Positions 42,672-52,510 are shown, numbered from the stretch's first letter. The stretch: DNA of 64,000 nt from Spirosoma lacussanchae (GCF_005870035.1 NZ_SWJG01000011.1:62001-126000), one strand, 5' to 3'. Notes: a model not told the origin generated them from the sequence alone. Program-made: numbers and translations.

Positions 42672-44786
42672 TTACTTACCCGTTCCTTTCTCTTTCGCTA
42701 CAACAGCGTCTGAGATGTTCTGTGGTACCACTTCGTAGTGCGAGAACGTCAGGTTAGCCGTAGCCCGACCCGACGACATGGTGCGCAGATCCGTTACGTA
42801 ACCGAACAGTTCTGACAGCGGTACGTCGGCCTTGATCACCTGCGATCCGGCTTTGCTATCCATCCCTTTCATCACACCCCGGCGACGGTTCAGGTCACCC
42901 GTGATTGGACCGGTATATTCTTCCGGCGTCAGTACTTCAACGGCCATGATCGGTTCGAGCAGTTTCGGACCAGCCTGACGGGCGGCTTCGCGGAATCCCA
43001 GCCGAGCCGCCATCTCGAACGACAGCGAGTCGGAGTCAACGTCGTGGTACGAACCGTGGAACAACCGAACTTTCATGCTCTCGAGCGGGAAGCCAGCCAG
43101 CGGACCGTTCTTCAGCGACTCGTCAAAGCCTTTCTGAACAGCCGGGATGAATTCGCGGGGAATCACACCACCGACGATTGCATTGTCGAACTGCAGACCA
43201 ACCGGCGTAACACCATTCTCGTCGGCATCGCGGGGTCCGAGTTCAAACACGATGTCGGCAAATTTACCCCGACCACCCGTTTGCTTCTTGTAAACCTCGC
43301 GGTGTTCAACGTTTTTGGTCAGCTTCTCTTTGTAAGCTACCTGCGGAGCACCCTGGTTCACTTCTACCTTGAACTCACGACGCATCCGGTCGATGATGAT
43401 CTCCAGGTGAAGCTCACCCATACCCCGGATAATGGTCTGGCCGGTTTCTTCGTTCGATTCAACCTTCAGGGTTGGATCTTCTTCGATCAGTTTACCGATG
43501 GCTTTCGAGAAGTTATCCTGGTCGGCCGTTTTCTTCGGCTCGATGGCGTAACCGATAACCGGGTCGGGGAATACCATCGACTCCAGTACGATTGGGTTTT
43601 TCTCGTCCGACAGGGTATCGCCGGTTTTGATATCTTTAAAACCTACTACGGCACCGATGTCGCCAGCCTCCAGACGATCGATCTGGTTTTGCTTGTTGGC
43701 GTGCATCTGGAAAATCCGCGAGATACGCTCTTTGTTACCCGAGCGGTTGTTCAGGATATACGAGCCCGACTCCAGTACGCCCGAGTACGAACGAACGAAG
43801 CACAGACGACCTACGTAGGGGTCAGTAGCAATCTTGAACGCCAGGGCCGAGAACGGCTCCGACGACGACGGCTTGCGGGAAATTTCTTCGCCCGTGTCGG
43901 GGTTGGTTCCTTTGATGCTCTCTTTGTCCAACGGCGACGGCAGCAGGGCCATCACGTAGTCGAGCATCGTTTGTACGCCTTTGTTTTTGAACGACGATCC
44001 GCACAGCATCGGCACGATTTTCATGGCGATGGTTGCTTTCCGCAGAGCCGTCAGAATTTCGTCTTCCGAGATCGACTCCGGGTCCTCGAAGTATTTCTCC
44101 ATCAGCGAGTCGTCGAATTCAGCAACGGCTTCGAGCAGTTTCTCGCGCCATTCGGTCGCTTCGTCGAGCATATCGGCCGGGATCGGTACTTCGGTGAAAG
44201 TCATTCCCTTGTCCGACTCGTTCCAGACGATACCCCGGAAGTTAACCAGGTCAACAACGCCTTTGAAGTTATCTTCTTCGCCGATGGGCAGCTGAAGCGG
44301 TACGGCATACGAACCGAGCATTTCCTTCACCTGCTTGCAGACGTTGAGGAAGTCGGCACCGGACCGGTCCATTTTGTTTACGAAGCCCAGACGAGCTACG
44401 TTGTAGTTGTTAGCCAGACGCCAGTTGGTTTCTGACTGGGGTTCAACGCCGTCAACAGCGCTGAAGAGGAACACCAGACCATCGAGTACGCGCAGCGAGC
44501 GGTTCACTTCAACCGTGAAGTCAACGTGGCCCGGGGTGTCGATGATGTTGATGTGGTACTTTTGATCCCGGTAGGTCCAGTCAACCGTGGTAGCGGCCGA
44601 GGTGATCGTAATCCCCCGCTCCTGCTCCTGCTCCATCCAGTCCATGGTAGCAGCCCCGTCGTGAACCTCGCCAATTTTGTGGCTTACCCCGGCGTAATAA
44701 AGAATCCGTTCGGTTGTGGTCGTCTTACCCGCATCAATGTGGGCAGCGATACCGATGTTTCTCGTGAACGTTAAATCGCGAGCCAT
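42672..44786 (-). CDS. fusA: Elongation factor G
   Basis: This 704-aa translational GTPase drives translocation on the ribosome. Domain I carries G1 AHIDAGKTTTTERIL (residues 15-29), G2 RGITITSAATT, G3 DTPGHVDFT and G4 NKMDRSGAD. Domains II-V follow, with GMGELHLEIIIDRMRREF and the domain IV loop region GSYHDVDSDSLSFEMAA. Length is normal. rpsL and rpsG, the usual upstream genes, are absent; instead an ABC exporter gene diverges. A promoter with correct spacing lies upstream. Confidence 0.98.
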   Translation of the reverse strand: MARDLTFTRNIGIAAHIDAGKTTTTERILYYAGVSHKIGEVHDGAATMDWMEQEQERGITITSAATTVDWTYRDQKYHINIIDTPGHVDFTVEVNRSLRVLDGLVFLFSAVDGVEPQSETNWRLANNYNVARLGFVNKMDRSGADFLNVCKQVKEMLGSYAVPLQLPIGEEDNFKGVVDLVNFRGIVWNESDKGMTFTEVPIPADMLDEATEWREKLLEAVAEFDDSLMEKYFEDPESISEDEILTALRKATIAMKIVPMLCGSSFKNKGVQTMLDYVMALLPSPLDKESIKGTNPDTGEEISRKPSSSEPFSALAFKIATDPYVGRLCFVRSYSGVLESGSYILNNRSGNKERISRIFQMHANKQNQIDRLEAGDIGAVVGFKDIKTGDTLSDEKNPIVLESMVFPDPVIGYAIEPKKTADQDNFSKAIGKLIEEDPTLKVESNEETGQTIIRGMGELHLEIIIDRMRREFKVEVNQGAPQVAYKEKLTKNVEHREVYKKQTGGRGKFADIVFELGPRDADENGVTPVGLQFDNAIVGGVIPREFIPAVQKGFDESLKNGPLAGFPLESMKVRLFHGSYHDVDSDSLSFEMAARLGFREAARQAGPKLLEPIMAVEVLTPEEYTGPITGDLNRRRGVMKGMDSKAGSQVIKADVPLSELFGYVTDLRTMSSGRATANLTFSHYEVVPQNISDAVVAKEKGTGK

Positions 44787-45129
44787 TAGCTTGTTTTATA
44801 CAGAAAGTTATGTAATTCAATAACAGCCAAAGGGCACCGGTAAGTTCTACCAAACGGCACCTCTTCAAATCAGGTCGCAAAATTACTGAAAGTCAACCGG
44901 AAAACCAATGTACATTCTGTTTTTGTCAGTCGCACGAACCCAAACCAGCCCGATTTTAGCCCCAGCCGGGTTACTCGGCGCATCCAGGCCGGAAAAACCA
45001 GTTAGTTAAATCCAGATTAAATCTATAAATCTAGGTGAATTTACATCGATCCCCCTGAACTATTTATCGGGCCTTTTCGTCAACTTTGCGATACGATTTC
45101 GACCCGAAATCGCTACCGTAACCTGACCA
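44787..45129. other. Divergent promoter region between fusA and the ABC exporter gene
   Basis: This 343-base gap carries the fusA promoter on the minus strand. The plus-strand side is AT-rich near 45000-45080, but no clear TAnnTTTG box was found for the exporter gene. No ORF or structured RNA was seen. Confidence 0.5.
44878..44908 (-). promoter_or_regulatory. Promoter of fusA
   Basis: On the minus strand TTG (44908-44906), a 20-base spacer and TAATTTTG (44885-44878) fit the Bacteroidota consensus. The leader to the ATG is about 85 bases. Confidence 0.65.
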
Positions 45130-46914
45130 ATGAAGAATCCCTACCTGTCCCTGCTCCGCACGGCCTGGCAGTATGCCCGACAGGAAAAAAAACAGTACGT
45201 ACTGGTCTACGTCCTGTTCGTACTGGCCAACGTGGTCGGCGCTTTACACCCGTTACTCTTTGGGTGGTTTGTTGATGCCATTCAGCAGCAGGGCGCGCTG
45301 GTACCGGAAATTGCCGGCTGGTATGCCGGGGCGTTTCTGGCTCTTAAAGTACTTGAATGGGCGTTTCATGGCCCGGCCCGGATTCTGGAACGGCGGCTGG
45401 CGTTTAACCTGAGCCGGAACTTCCTGCACGAACTGTACCACCAGACGCTGCACCTGCCCGTAAGCTGGCACAAAGATCACCATAGCGGGGCTACCATCAA
45501 CCGGATCAACAAAGCCTATAACGCGCTGAAGTCGTTTTTCCAGAGCGGGTTCACCTACCTCCATGCCCTATCGAAATTTGTTTTCTCGTTCGGGGCCATG
45601 CTGTACTTTTCGCCCCTCTTCGGGCTGATCGGGGTGGCGCTGGGCGCGCTGACAGTGTATGTCATCCTGCGCTTCGACCGGCCCTTTATCCAGGCGCTGG
45701 ACGAAACCAACGAACGTGAGCACGAGGCTTCCTCTACCCTGTTCGATAACCTGTCCAATATCATGACGGTTATCACCCTGCGGCTGGAAAAGCGGATCGA
45801 GCTGAGCTTTTCGGGTAAAGTGGCGGCTGTTTTTCCGCCGTTCATGCGGCAGGTAAAAATCAACGAATGGAAATGGTTCGTGGCCAGTATGCTCGTGGCG
45901 CTGATCTACGTGGTGGTGGCTGCGGGTTTCGTATACCAGCATTACGTACCGGGCGAGGTTTTTCTGATTGGGGGACTGGTTACGCTGCTGGGCTACGTGA
46001 ACCAGTTCACGAGCGTTTTCAACGACGTGGCCTATCAGTACACCCAGATTGTACAGTACAACACCGACGTTCAGACGGCGCGGGGCATCGGCGAAGCCTA
46101 CCAGCAGCATGAGGATAAAATCCGGCATATTCCCCTGCCCGACCACTGGCAAACGCTTACTCTCTCGAATCTGAATTTTTCGCACCCGTCAACGTCGGTC
46201 AGCCAGCGGAAGAGCCCGGCCCTTCGCTCGGTAACCATCCGGCTCGAGCGGGGTAAACGGGTAGCGCTGATTGGCGAAAGCGGGTCGGGAAAGAGTACAC
46301 TGCTGACCTTGCTGCGGGGATTGTATGCGCCAGAGCCGGGGGCGGTGGTTCAGGCCGACGGGCAGGACGTTCAGGGGCTAAACGCCATCGCCGATACCGT
46401 CACGCTGTTTCCGCAGGAGCCCGAAATTTTCGAGAACACCATCGGGTATAACATTACGCTGGGCTTGCCTTTTGCCGACGATGAGGTGATGCAGGTTTGC
46501 AGAACCTCCCACTTTGCCGACATCGTGGCGCATCTGCCGCAGGGGTTGGAGACAAGTATTCAGGAAAAAGGGTTAAACCTGTCGGGGGGGCAACGGCAAC
46601 GGCTGGCGCTGGCCCGCGGGGTACTGGCCGCCCGCAGCAGCGATATTATCCTGCTCGACGAGCCCACGAGCAGCGTAGACCCGAAAACCGAATTTCAGAT
46701 CTACCATAGTATGCTGAGCGAATTTCGGCAGAAAGTGGTCGTATCTACGCTGCACCGCCTGCATCTGCTCCCTATGTTCGACTACATTTATATACTCCGC
46801 GACGGTAAGGTTGTAGACGAGGGCACGTTCGTTCACCTGCGTCAGCACAGCGCTATTTTCGGCGAGATGTGGGCCCACCAAAAAGATGTGATGGAACGGC
46901 CGGTGCTGGCGTAA
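45130..46914 (+). CDS. ABC transporter, fused permease and ATPase
   Basis: This is a 594-aa type IV ABC exporter half-transporter. Six membrane helices lie in about residues 20-310, followed by the nucleotide-binding domain: Walker A GESGSGKST (from about G382), Q-loop LFPQEPEIFEN, signature LSGGQRQRLALARG, Walker B DIILLDEPTSSVD, and the H-loop in STLHRLHLL. It works as a dimer and exports a lipid, peptide or drug; the substrate cannot be told. It is a single gene. The ATPase lacks no key residue. Confidence 0.92.
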   Translation: MKNPYLSLLRTAWQYARQEKKQYVLVYVLFVLANVVGALHPLLFGWFVDAIQQQGALVPEIAGWYAGAFLALKVLEWAFHGPARILERRLAFNLSRNFLHELYHQTLHLPVSWHKDHHSGATINRINKAYNALKSFFQSGFTYLHALSKFVFSFGAMLYFSPLFGLIGVALGALTVYVILRFDRPFIQALDETNEREHEASSTLFDNLSNIMTVITLRLEKRIELSFSGKVAAVFPPFMRQVKINEWKWFVASMLVALIYVVVAAGFVYQHYVPGEVFLIGGLVTLLGYVNQFTSVFNDVAYQYTQIVQYNTDVQTARGIGEAYQQHEDKIRHIPLPDHWQTLTLSNLNFSHPSTSVSQRKSPALRSVTIRLERGKRVALIGESGSGKSTLLTLLRGLYAPEPGAVVQADGQDVQGLNAIADTVTLFPQEPEIFENTIGYNITLGLPFADDEVMQVCRTSHFADIVAHLPQGLETSIQEKGLNLSGGQRQRLALARGVLAARSSDIILLDEPTSSVDPKTEFQIYHSMLSEFRQKVVVSTLHRLHLLPMFDYIYILRDGKVVDEGTFVHLRQHSAIFGEMWAHQKDVMERPVLA

Positions 46915-47038
46915 ACGCAGAGAAGGGTATAGTTGAGACGGCTTTCTGTTACTACGTTCTTTCTCATCCGCAGGCGTTTTCCTATTTCATTCTATAGATC
47001 TGGCAATTGCTCCAGCGGGGGCTCGAAAGCCGATAGGT

Positions 47039-47965
47039 TCAATTAAATGATAACCTAAAGTCCAAAGGGCTTTGATTTGTTTTTGCTTTGAACAACTTAC
47101 TAAAACTTTGCGAATGTTCGAACCCTAGTTCGTAAGCGATTTCGCTGACTGTCAAATCAGTCATAGATAATTTTTCCTTTGCTTTTTCGATCAGTTTGTC
47201 GTGAATGAGTTGTTGAGTGCTTTTCCCTGTTAGCGTTTTTAGTAGCCCTCGCAGATAGCTTGGAGAGATAGTTAAGGCTTCGGAAATATATTGAACAGTT
47301 GGCAGGCCTTTTGTTGATAAATCTCCGTTATCAAAATAATCGGTTAGAAGCTTTTCTAATTTGGAAAGAATTTGGTGGTTATTAATTTTTCGGGTAATGA
47401 ACTGACGTTGGTAAAACCGCTCAGCATAGTTCAGAAATGTCTCCAGATGTGACATAATAATATCCTGGCTAAACCGGTCGAGGTTTGCCTGGTACTCAGT
47501 TCTGATATTTTTAACAATGTCGTTTATGATTACTTTTTCCTTATCCGACAGAAACAGCGCTTCGCTGATCGAATAATCAAAGAATTCATATTTCCTGATT
47601 TTGTTAGCCAGTGAGGTACCCCAAAAGAAGTCAGGATGTACCAGCATAACCCATCCCGAAAGATCATCCTCAGGACTGGCACCCGCCCCCTTCAGTATTT
47701 GATTGGGCGCAATAAAATAGAGCATTCCCTCATCAAAATCATAGGTTTGCTGGCCGTAGTACAGTTTATTGATAAATCCCTTTTTCAGAGAAATGTAATA
47801 AAAATCAAAAACCAATCCCTGGTCCATACTAACATCATTCGTTGTAGAAGACTGAAGCAAGGAGTAATCTACAATGCTTATTAATGGATGCTCTGGTGCG
47901 GGTAAGCCGATCAGTTGATGCGCTTGTGATATGGTTTTGATTCGTATTGGTTTTTTGGGGGTCAT
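47039..47965 (-). CDS. AraC-family transcriptional regulator
   Basis: This 308-aa protein has an N-terminal cupin-like sensing region. Its C-terminal double helix-turn-helix of the AraC type shows ISEALTISPSYLRGLLKTLTG and LTVSEIAYELGFEHSQSFSKLFK, ending TNQSPLDFR. It is the last gene of a minus-strand operon with a molybdenum hydroxylase, an SDR and a DoxX-like protein, 14 bases after the last of these, so it probably regulates that operon. Base composition is clearly more AT-rich than that of the flanking core genes, consistent with transfer. Confidence 0.9.
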   Translation of the reverse strand: MTPKKPIRIKTISQAHQLIGLPAPEHPLISIVDYSLLQSSTTNDVSMDQGLVFDFYYISLKKGFINKLYYGQQTYDFDEGMLYFIAPNQILKGAGASPEDDLSGWVMLVHPDFFWGTSLANKIRKYEFFDYSISEALFLSDKEKVIINDIVKNIRTEYQANLDRFSQDIIMSHLETFLNYAERFYQRQFITRKINNHQILSKLEKLLTDYFDNGDLSTKGLPTVQYISEALTISPSYLRGLLKTLTGKSTQQLIHDKLIEKAKEKLSMTDLTVSEIAYELGFEHSQSFSKLFKAKTNQSPLDFRLSFN

Positions 47966-47979
47966 AGCAAACGGCTGTC

Positions 47980-48333
47980 TTACTGTTTGAACGGATATTT
48001 TAGCCAGATCATAATCAACGGCATGACCAGAAACGGAGTTTCCATGAATGCCATTTTGTAGTTTCCGGCGCGTAATGCCAACGCCATGATGAGGACAATA
48101 GACATGGCATTGAGCACATTACCGTAGAAGAATGTGCGGGGTATCAGTAACAGGACACCAACCAAAATAGTCAACCCGCCAAAAACGGGTACTGCCGATT
48201 CACTGATCCCTAATTCCTGCATGGTTTTAAGGGATTGAGGATTGTTTTTATAGGAAAATGTGTCCCAGCCGTGTTTGAAACTGAGGCCTGCCGAAACTAA
48301 CAGTAACACCAGAGAAAGGATGTTCTTGATCAT
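47980..48333 (-). CDS. DoxX-like small membrane protein
   Basis: This 117-aa protein has four hydrophobic helices (about 4-20, 48-65, 70-88 and 95-112), with SAGLSFKHGWDTF after helix 1 and an ending in IMIWLKYPFKQ. Length and layout fit the DoxX family of membrane redox-associated proteins. Its ATG overlaps the SDR stop by 4 bases, so it is translated with it. The function is unknown; the pairing with an oxidoreductase suggests a membrane redox role. Confidence 0.65.
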   Translation of the reverse strand: MIKNILSLVLLLVSAGLSFKHGWDTFSYKNNPQSLKTMQELGISESAVPVFGGLTILVGVLLLIPRTFFYGNVLNAMSIVLIMALALRAGNYKMAFMETPFLVMPLIMIWLKYPFKQ

Positions 48334-49106
48334 GCCAGACTGTGTTTAAATTTTACAAATTCTCGGTGTCCGAATTTCAATAATACGTTAGGAAATAGCC
48401 TGCTCGCCAACTTCAACACCCCAACGAGGGCAGGCTTCAGTTCAGGCTTATCGTTTAAAAGCCCTTTTATAGCAGCGGATACCATTTTGTCGGCGTCCAT
48501 CATCATACCGGAATCTGGTTTTACCGCCCAATCGTTCTGTAAATTGGTCTTAACACCGGGTGGAATCATGTCAAATACTTTAACATGGGTATCTTCCAGT
48601 TGCAGTCTTAGGGCTTGCGTATACGCGCGAACACCGGCTTTCGCAGCACTGTAAATTGGGGCCGACGAGTAAGACATGAACGCAATAGCCGACGAAACAT
48701 TAATAATGGCTGCTGATGGCTGTTTGAGCAAATGCGGTAAAAACCGATGTACCATCTGAAGGGTCCCCGTCAGGTTGGTGGCCACTTCCTGGTTGATGTT
48801 CTCCAGATCCAGCGTACTGTCCTGTAAATCGATCAGTCGCATCAGACCCGCGTTGTTAATCAGGATGTTCAGGTAAGGAAACTGACGGGTAACCTCCTGG
48901 TAAAGCTGCTCAATGTCTTTCGGGTTGCTCACGTCGCTTTGGAACGTGTGGACCCGAGGAAACTGTTTTTTTGTTTCTTGCAGGGCATCGAGCTTGCGGC
49001 CTGTCACAATAATATTGGCTCCCTGTTCAGTGAGCTGTTTTACTAACTCCAGGCCTATTCCGCTGGTACCTCCCGTAATCAGGACGGTGCTGTTTTGTAA
49101 TTGCAT
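48330..49106 (-). CDS. Short-chain dehydrogenase, DltE-like
   Basis: This 258-aa classical SDR has the cofactor motif TGGTSGIG near residues 11-18, NNAG in ILINNAGLMRL, the catalytic serine region INVSSAIAF, and the YxxxK active site in YSAAKAG. It is cytoplasmic and NAD(P)-dependent. The C-terminus is slightly longer than the minimal SDR and resembles DltE-annotated proteins. It lies between the molybdenum hydroxylase gene (19-base gap) and the DoxX gene (4-base overlap). The substrate is unknown. Confidence 0.9.
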   Translation of the reverse strand: MQLQNSTVLITGGTSGIGLELVKQLTEQGANIIVTGRKLDALQETKKQFPRVHTFQSDVSNPKDIEQLYQEVTRQFPYLNILINNAGLMRLIDLQDSTLDLENINQEVATNLTGTLQMVHRFLPHLLKQPSAAIINVSSAIAFMSYSSAPIYSAAKAGVRAYTQALRLQLEDTHVKVFDMIPPGVKTNLQNDWAVKPDSGMMMDADKMVSAAIKGLLNDKPELKPALVGVLKLASRLFPNVLLKFGHREFVKFKHSLA

Positions 49107-49125
49107 GGTTGTAGCTGGTTAAGGG

Positions 49126-51312
49126 CTATTCACCCGTTTTTTGATCGTGTTTGTCCAGGGCTGTCTGCAAAGGGAGCGACCGCAGACGCACGCCTGTTAA
49201 GTTGAAAATAGCGTTGGCGATGGCCGGGGCAACCGGCGAAAGCGGAGGCTCGCCTACACCGGAGGGCGTGTCGGTACTTTCCTGAACAACTACCTCAATT
49301 TGTGGCGTATCCTTGAGCTTTGCGACTTGATAATTGTGAAAATTAGTCTGCACAAACTGACTGTTTTCAATCGTAGCTTCTTCATACAACGAAGCACTGA
49401 TGGCCATCATGGTAGCGCCTTCTACTTGTTGTCTTACCCCGTCCGGATTGACCAGTAAGCCAGCATCAATGGCCTGAACCACGCGCAGAATTTTTATTCT
49501 TTTCTCGACAATTTCCAGTTCGACGATAGCCCCCGAAATGGTGCCATGATCTTCGCAGACGGCAATGCCCCGGCCAATCATATCCGTTTTCGGCTTACTC
49601 CAGCCTCCTTGTTCGCGCAGTTTCTGCAACAGTTTTTTCCGACGTTGCAATAATGCGGTGTTCCCACAATGAGTCATTCGGAAGGTCAACGGATCGGCAC
49701 CGGCTTTAATGGCCAGTTCGTCCATGAAGCTTTCTATTGCGAACGTATTCGCAAACATGCCCACACCCCGCCACAGGCCGGTCTGAAAGGGAAGGTCGCT
49801 GCTCCATATGCTTGCTTTTTTGTTGGGTATGGCATAAGGAACTCGTCCTCCATGCCCAGCCGCCATAAAGTCAGCCCCTAAAAGAGGTTTTGCTACAGGC
49901 ATTCCTAAAAAAGCCATCGAACCCGTAGCAAATTCATGCTGAATGGCCTGGATTTTTCCTTTCGCATCTACTTTTCCGCTTAGCCTATGATGCGTGTTGG
50001 GCCTCACATGGCCATTTTGAAACTCCTGTTGCCTGGTAGAAAGTAAATGGACGGGCTTACCTGCAGCCTCAGACAGTTTGATAGCCTCAATGGCATTGTG
50101 CTTGAAGGCTCTTCGACCAAATCCGCCCCCCAAAAAAGCCGGCATGATTTGACAGTTTTCTGGCTTATAATCGGTTTGGTCGGCAATAGACTGTTGTATG
50201 AACGCTACATTCTGCGTGGACGTGTAAAGCTTCACGGTTTCGCCCGATACGTCAGCCACGACAATACTTGGCTCCATAGACGCGTGAAAGCCCATCGGGG
50301 TTCGGTATTCGCTGGTCAACGCATCACTGTTCAGTGCATCCGTTGCGCTGCCTTCGTCTTCCATCACCACTGTTACGCCGTTACCGACCGTAATGGCCTC
50401 AATGGCATCTTTGGTGGAATAGCCTGGCTCAAAATCCCAGGAAACCTTAATGGCGGCAACCGCTTTCTCGGCGGCAAACCTTGTTTTGGCTACGACACCG
50501 ATCCAGCTTTTATCCAGAACGACGCTTAACACATCCGGATTCTTTCTGGCCAGTGTCGTATCGGCCGTTTTTAATGCTCCGCCAAAGTATGGACAGTACA
50601 AAACCGCCCCGTAAACCATGCCCGGAATGTCTGTATCGATACCATACAGGGCCTTGCCCATTATCTTTTCGGGCAGATCAACTCGTTTCTGAGCTTTCCC
50701 GATGATTTTGAACGACGATGCCGGCCGTAGCGCTGGTGTTTTGGCGATTTCCCACGTCTGGGTTTGTCCGGCGATTTCGGCATAACTTGCCCGGCGACTG
50801 CCGGCCATTAGGACACCATTGTCCGTCTGGATACCCGAAATTGGAACGCCCCATGCTTTCGATGCAGCCAGCTTCAGGGTTTCGCGCAAGGTGGCCGCTA
50901 CCTCCCGGATATTGGTGTATAACGAAGCGGTACTATTACTGAGTCCGGTGGCTGCCGTGCTTTTTGGGCCGGTTAAGGTGGATGCATGGACAACTTTTAT
51001 TCTGTCGATGGGTAGATCAAGCTCTTCAGCGGCCAGCATAGCAAAGCCAGTAAAAACGCCTTGCCCCATTTCTATCTTGGGTGATCGCAGGGTAATGGTA
51101 TTATCTTCATTCACCTCGAACCACACCATCGGGTCAAAATCGGTAATGCCCGCATCAAATTTTACGTCGGCAGCTACCTGACTTATACCGCTCCGTATTT
51201 TGGATCGTCCAAAGTAGAGCAAAGCAACAGAGCCAGCAATGGCCGCGCCTGAACGGGCCAGGAATTTTCTCCGGGAAAAGCCCTTCTTCGGTTTATTAGT
51301 TGGTTGTTTCAT
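49126..51312 (-). CDS. Molybdopterin-binding subunit of an aldehyde/isoquinoline oxidoreductase
   Basis: This 728-aa protein belongs to the xanthine dehydrogenase family and resembles IorB-type subunits. A twin-arginine signal (SRRKFLARSGAA) points to export in folded form. Molybdenum-site features include PAFLGGGFGRRAFKHNAIEA, FQTGLWRGVGMFAN and GVGEPPLSPVAPAIANA, the last carrying the catalytic glutamate of the family. It partners with the [2Fe-2S] subunit encoded just upstream (17-base overlap). Together they would hydroxylate an aldehyde or N-heterocycle, passing electrons to a membrane acceptor; no cytochrome gene is adjacent. Confidence 0.92.
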   Translation of the reverse strand: MKQPTNKPKKGFSRRKFLARSGAAIAGSVALLYFGRSKIRSGISQVAADVKFDAGITDFDPMVWFEVNEDNTITLRSPKIEMGQGVFTGFAMLAAEELDLPIDRIKVVHASTLTGPKSTAATGLSNSTASLYTNIREVAATLRETLKLAASKAWGVPISGIQTDNGVLMAGSRRASYAEIAGQTQTWEIAKTPALRPASSFKIIGKAQKRVDLPEKIMGKALYGIDTDIPGMVYGAVLYCPYFGGALKTADTTLARKNPDVLSVVLDKSWIGVVAKTRFAAEKAVAAIKVSWDFEPGYSTKDAIEAITVGNGVTVVMEDEGSATDALNSDALTSEYRTPMGFHASMEPSIVVADVSGETVKLYTSTQNVAFIQQSIADQTDYKPENCQIMPAFLGGGFGRRAFKHNAIEAIKLSEAAGKPVHLLSTRQQEFQNGHVRPNTHHRLSGKVDAKGKIQAIQHEFATGSMAFLGMPVAKPLLGADFMAAGHGGRVPYAIPNKKASIWSSDLPFQTGLWRGVGMFANTFAIESFMDELAIKAGADPLTFRMTHCGNTALLQRRKKLLQKLREQGGWSKPKTDMIGRGIAVCEDHGTISGAIVELEIVEKRIKILRVVQAIDAGLLVNPDGVRQQVEGATMMAISASLYEEATIENSQFVQTNFHNYQVAKLKDTPQIEVVVQESTDTPSGVGEPPLSPVAPAIANAIFNLTGVRLRSLPLQTALDKHDQKTGE

Positions 51313-51772
51313 TGCTTTTCAGTTTAGCGGCCAGAAGAATGGCTTCAACAATGCGCGGGTGGGTTCCACAGCGGCAAATGTTGGTTATGCTGGTTTTGAT
51401 GTCCTCCTCAGTGGGGTTTGAGTTTTCCTCTAAAAGATGAGCCGCTGCCATCATGAATCCGGATTGGCAATACCCGCACTGGGGTACCTGAACGTCCAGC
51501 CATGCCTGCTGAATGGGATGCAGGTGGTTGGGGTTGGCCGATAGGCCCTCAATCGTGGTTATCGTTTTCCCCTGTGCCAGTTGCACAGGATATGAACAGG
51601 TACGAACCAGTTCACCATCTACGTGGGCCGAACAGGCACCACATTGGGCCATTCCACAGCCAAACTTGGTTCCTTTCAGTTTGGCTTCGTCCCGAATAAG
51701 CCAGAGTAAAGGCATGTCGGGATCAGCCTCAAAGCTGCTGGCTACACCATTGATTGTGAGGTTTACTTTCAT
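51296..51772 (-). CDS. [2Fe-2S] iron-sulfur subunit of the molybdenum hydroxylase
   Basis: This 158-aa protein has the two-cluster layout of the small subunit. C39, C44, C47 and C59 form the plant-type ferredoxin cluster (FGCGMAQCGAC ... RTC). C99, C102, C133 and C135 form the helical cluster (QCGYCQSGFM ... CRCGTH). All eight ligands are present. It passes electrons from the molybdenum subunit. It is the first gene of the five-gene operon. Confidence 0.95.
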   Translation of the reverse strand: MKVNLTINGVASSFEADPDMPLLWLIRDEAKLKGTKFGCGMAQCGACSAHVDGELVRTCSYPVQLAQGKTITTIEGLSANPNHLHPIQQAWLDVQVPQCGYCQSGFMMAAAHLLEENSNPTEEDIKTSITNICRCGTHPRIVEAILLAAKLKSNETTN

Positions 51773-52080
51773 CGTTTATCATCCATTTAAACCTTATGCC
51801 AGCCCTGTTTGAGGTAGGCGCCACCGCTTACCTACACCCACTAGCAATCATGACCTGACTGACTTCAGTGTCGAAGCTGATGATGCAAAGGTCCTATTGA
51901 TGAATTTGATGGAATTAGCCTAAACGACTTTTGTTGTAGTCGAAAGTAAAAAAGCCCGGGGCCTATCCTGTCTAAACGGTAAATCTGCTGAAAACATCCT
52001 GAACACCATTACTGACGTTTCCCCAGAAAAATGTTCCATTCTAAAATGGAGGAAATTGGGCAGTTGTAGTATCTTAAAAC
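51773..52080. other. Region upstream of the molybdenum hydroxylase operon
   Basis: This gap of about 300 bases contains a -7-like box on the minus strand at 51893-51886 (GACCTTTG, one mismatch) that could serve the operon. The part after 51912 has no coding pattern I recognise and may be the left flank of the decayed insertion element. Confidence 0.35.
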
Positions 52081-52510
52081 AGCCAGACAACCGAAGCCCA
52101 AGCGGGTGGCCGGAGTCATCGTCTTTGCGCTCCATTAGGCCGCCACAGGGACGGTCGTCACCGAAGTCTGCCGTAAGATGGGCATCAGTGAGGCTACATT
52201 CTATAACTGGAAGAAAATAACGGTAGCCTGGGCATTCTTGAACTGTGCCACCTTCGCCAATTGGAGCCGGGCGGCCGGTGCCGAAGAAAATCAGCAACTG
52301 CTTCAGTTGTCAGCTGATCCGAGATTAGACAAAAAGATGCTGCAGGAGGTCATAAAAAGAGCTCTAACGGGGCCGCCCCTGCGGGCTGGCTCAACGCCGT
52401 GGGCTCGCCAAAAGCTTGATGACAGACTATCAACTATTGAACCGAAGGACTAGCGCCGTGTGCTGTTAGGCCGCTCTACCTGGCACCACAAGGCTCGAGG
52501 ATGACTAATT
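52081..52510 (+). pseudogene. Decayed IS3-family transposase (OrfA and start of OrfB)
   Basis: An OrfA reading frame can be followed across 52081-52370, with the IS3/IS911 helix-turn-helix TVVTEVCRKMGISEATFYNW. It is broken by an in-frame TAG at 52136-52138 and by a frameshift after YNWKK: the KYGGLG..ELRxLRQLE segment reads on in another frame. The usual end LRLDKKMLQEVIKR is recovered. Beyond it, 52440-52500 reads like the OrfB start (LLGRSTWHHKAR) with stops. I could not place terminal inverted repeats. The element is dead. Confidence 0.75.

Noticed and set aside
43044..44435. 463-codon open frame antisense to fusA
   Set aside because: It is a shadow of the highly conserved EF-G gene; the translation has no domain-like pattern.
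52178..52453. An intact small DNA-binding protein
   Set aside because: The frame is part of an IS3 OrfA broken by an upstream in-frame stop and an internal frameshift, so it is not a working gene.
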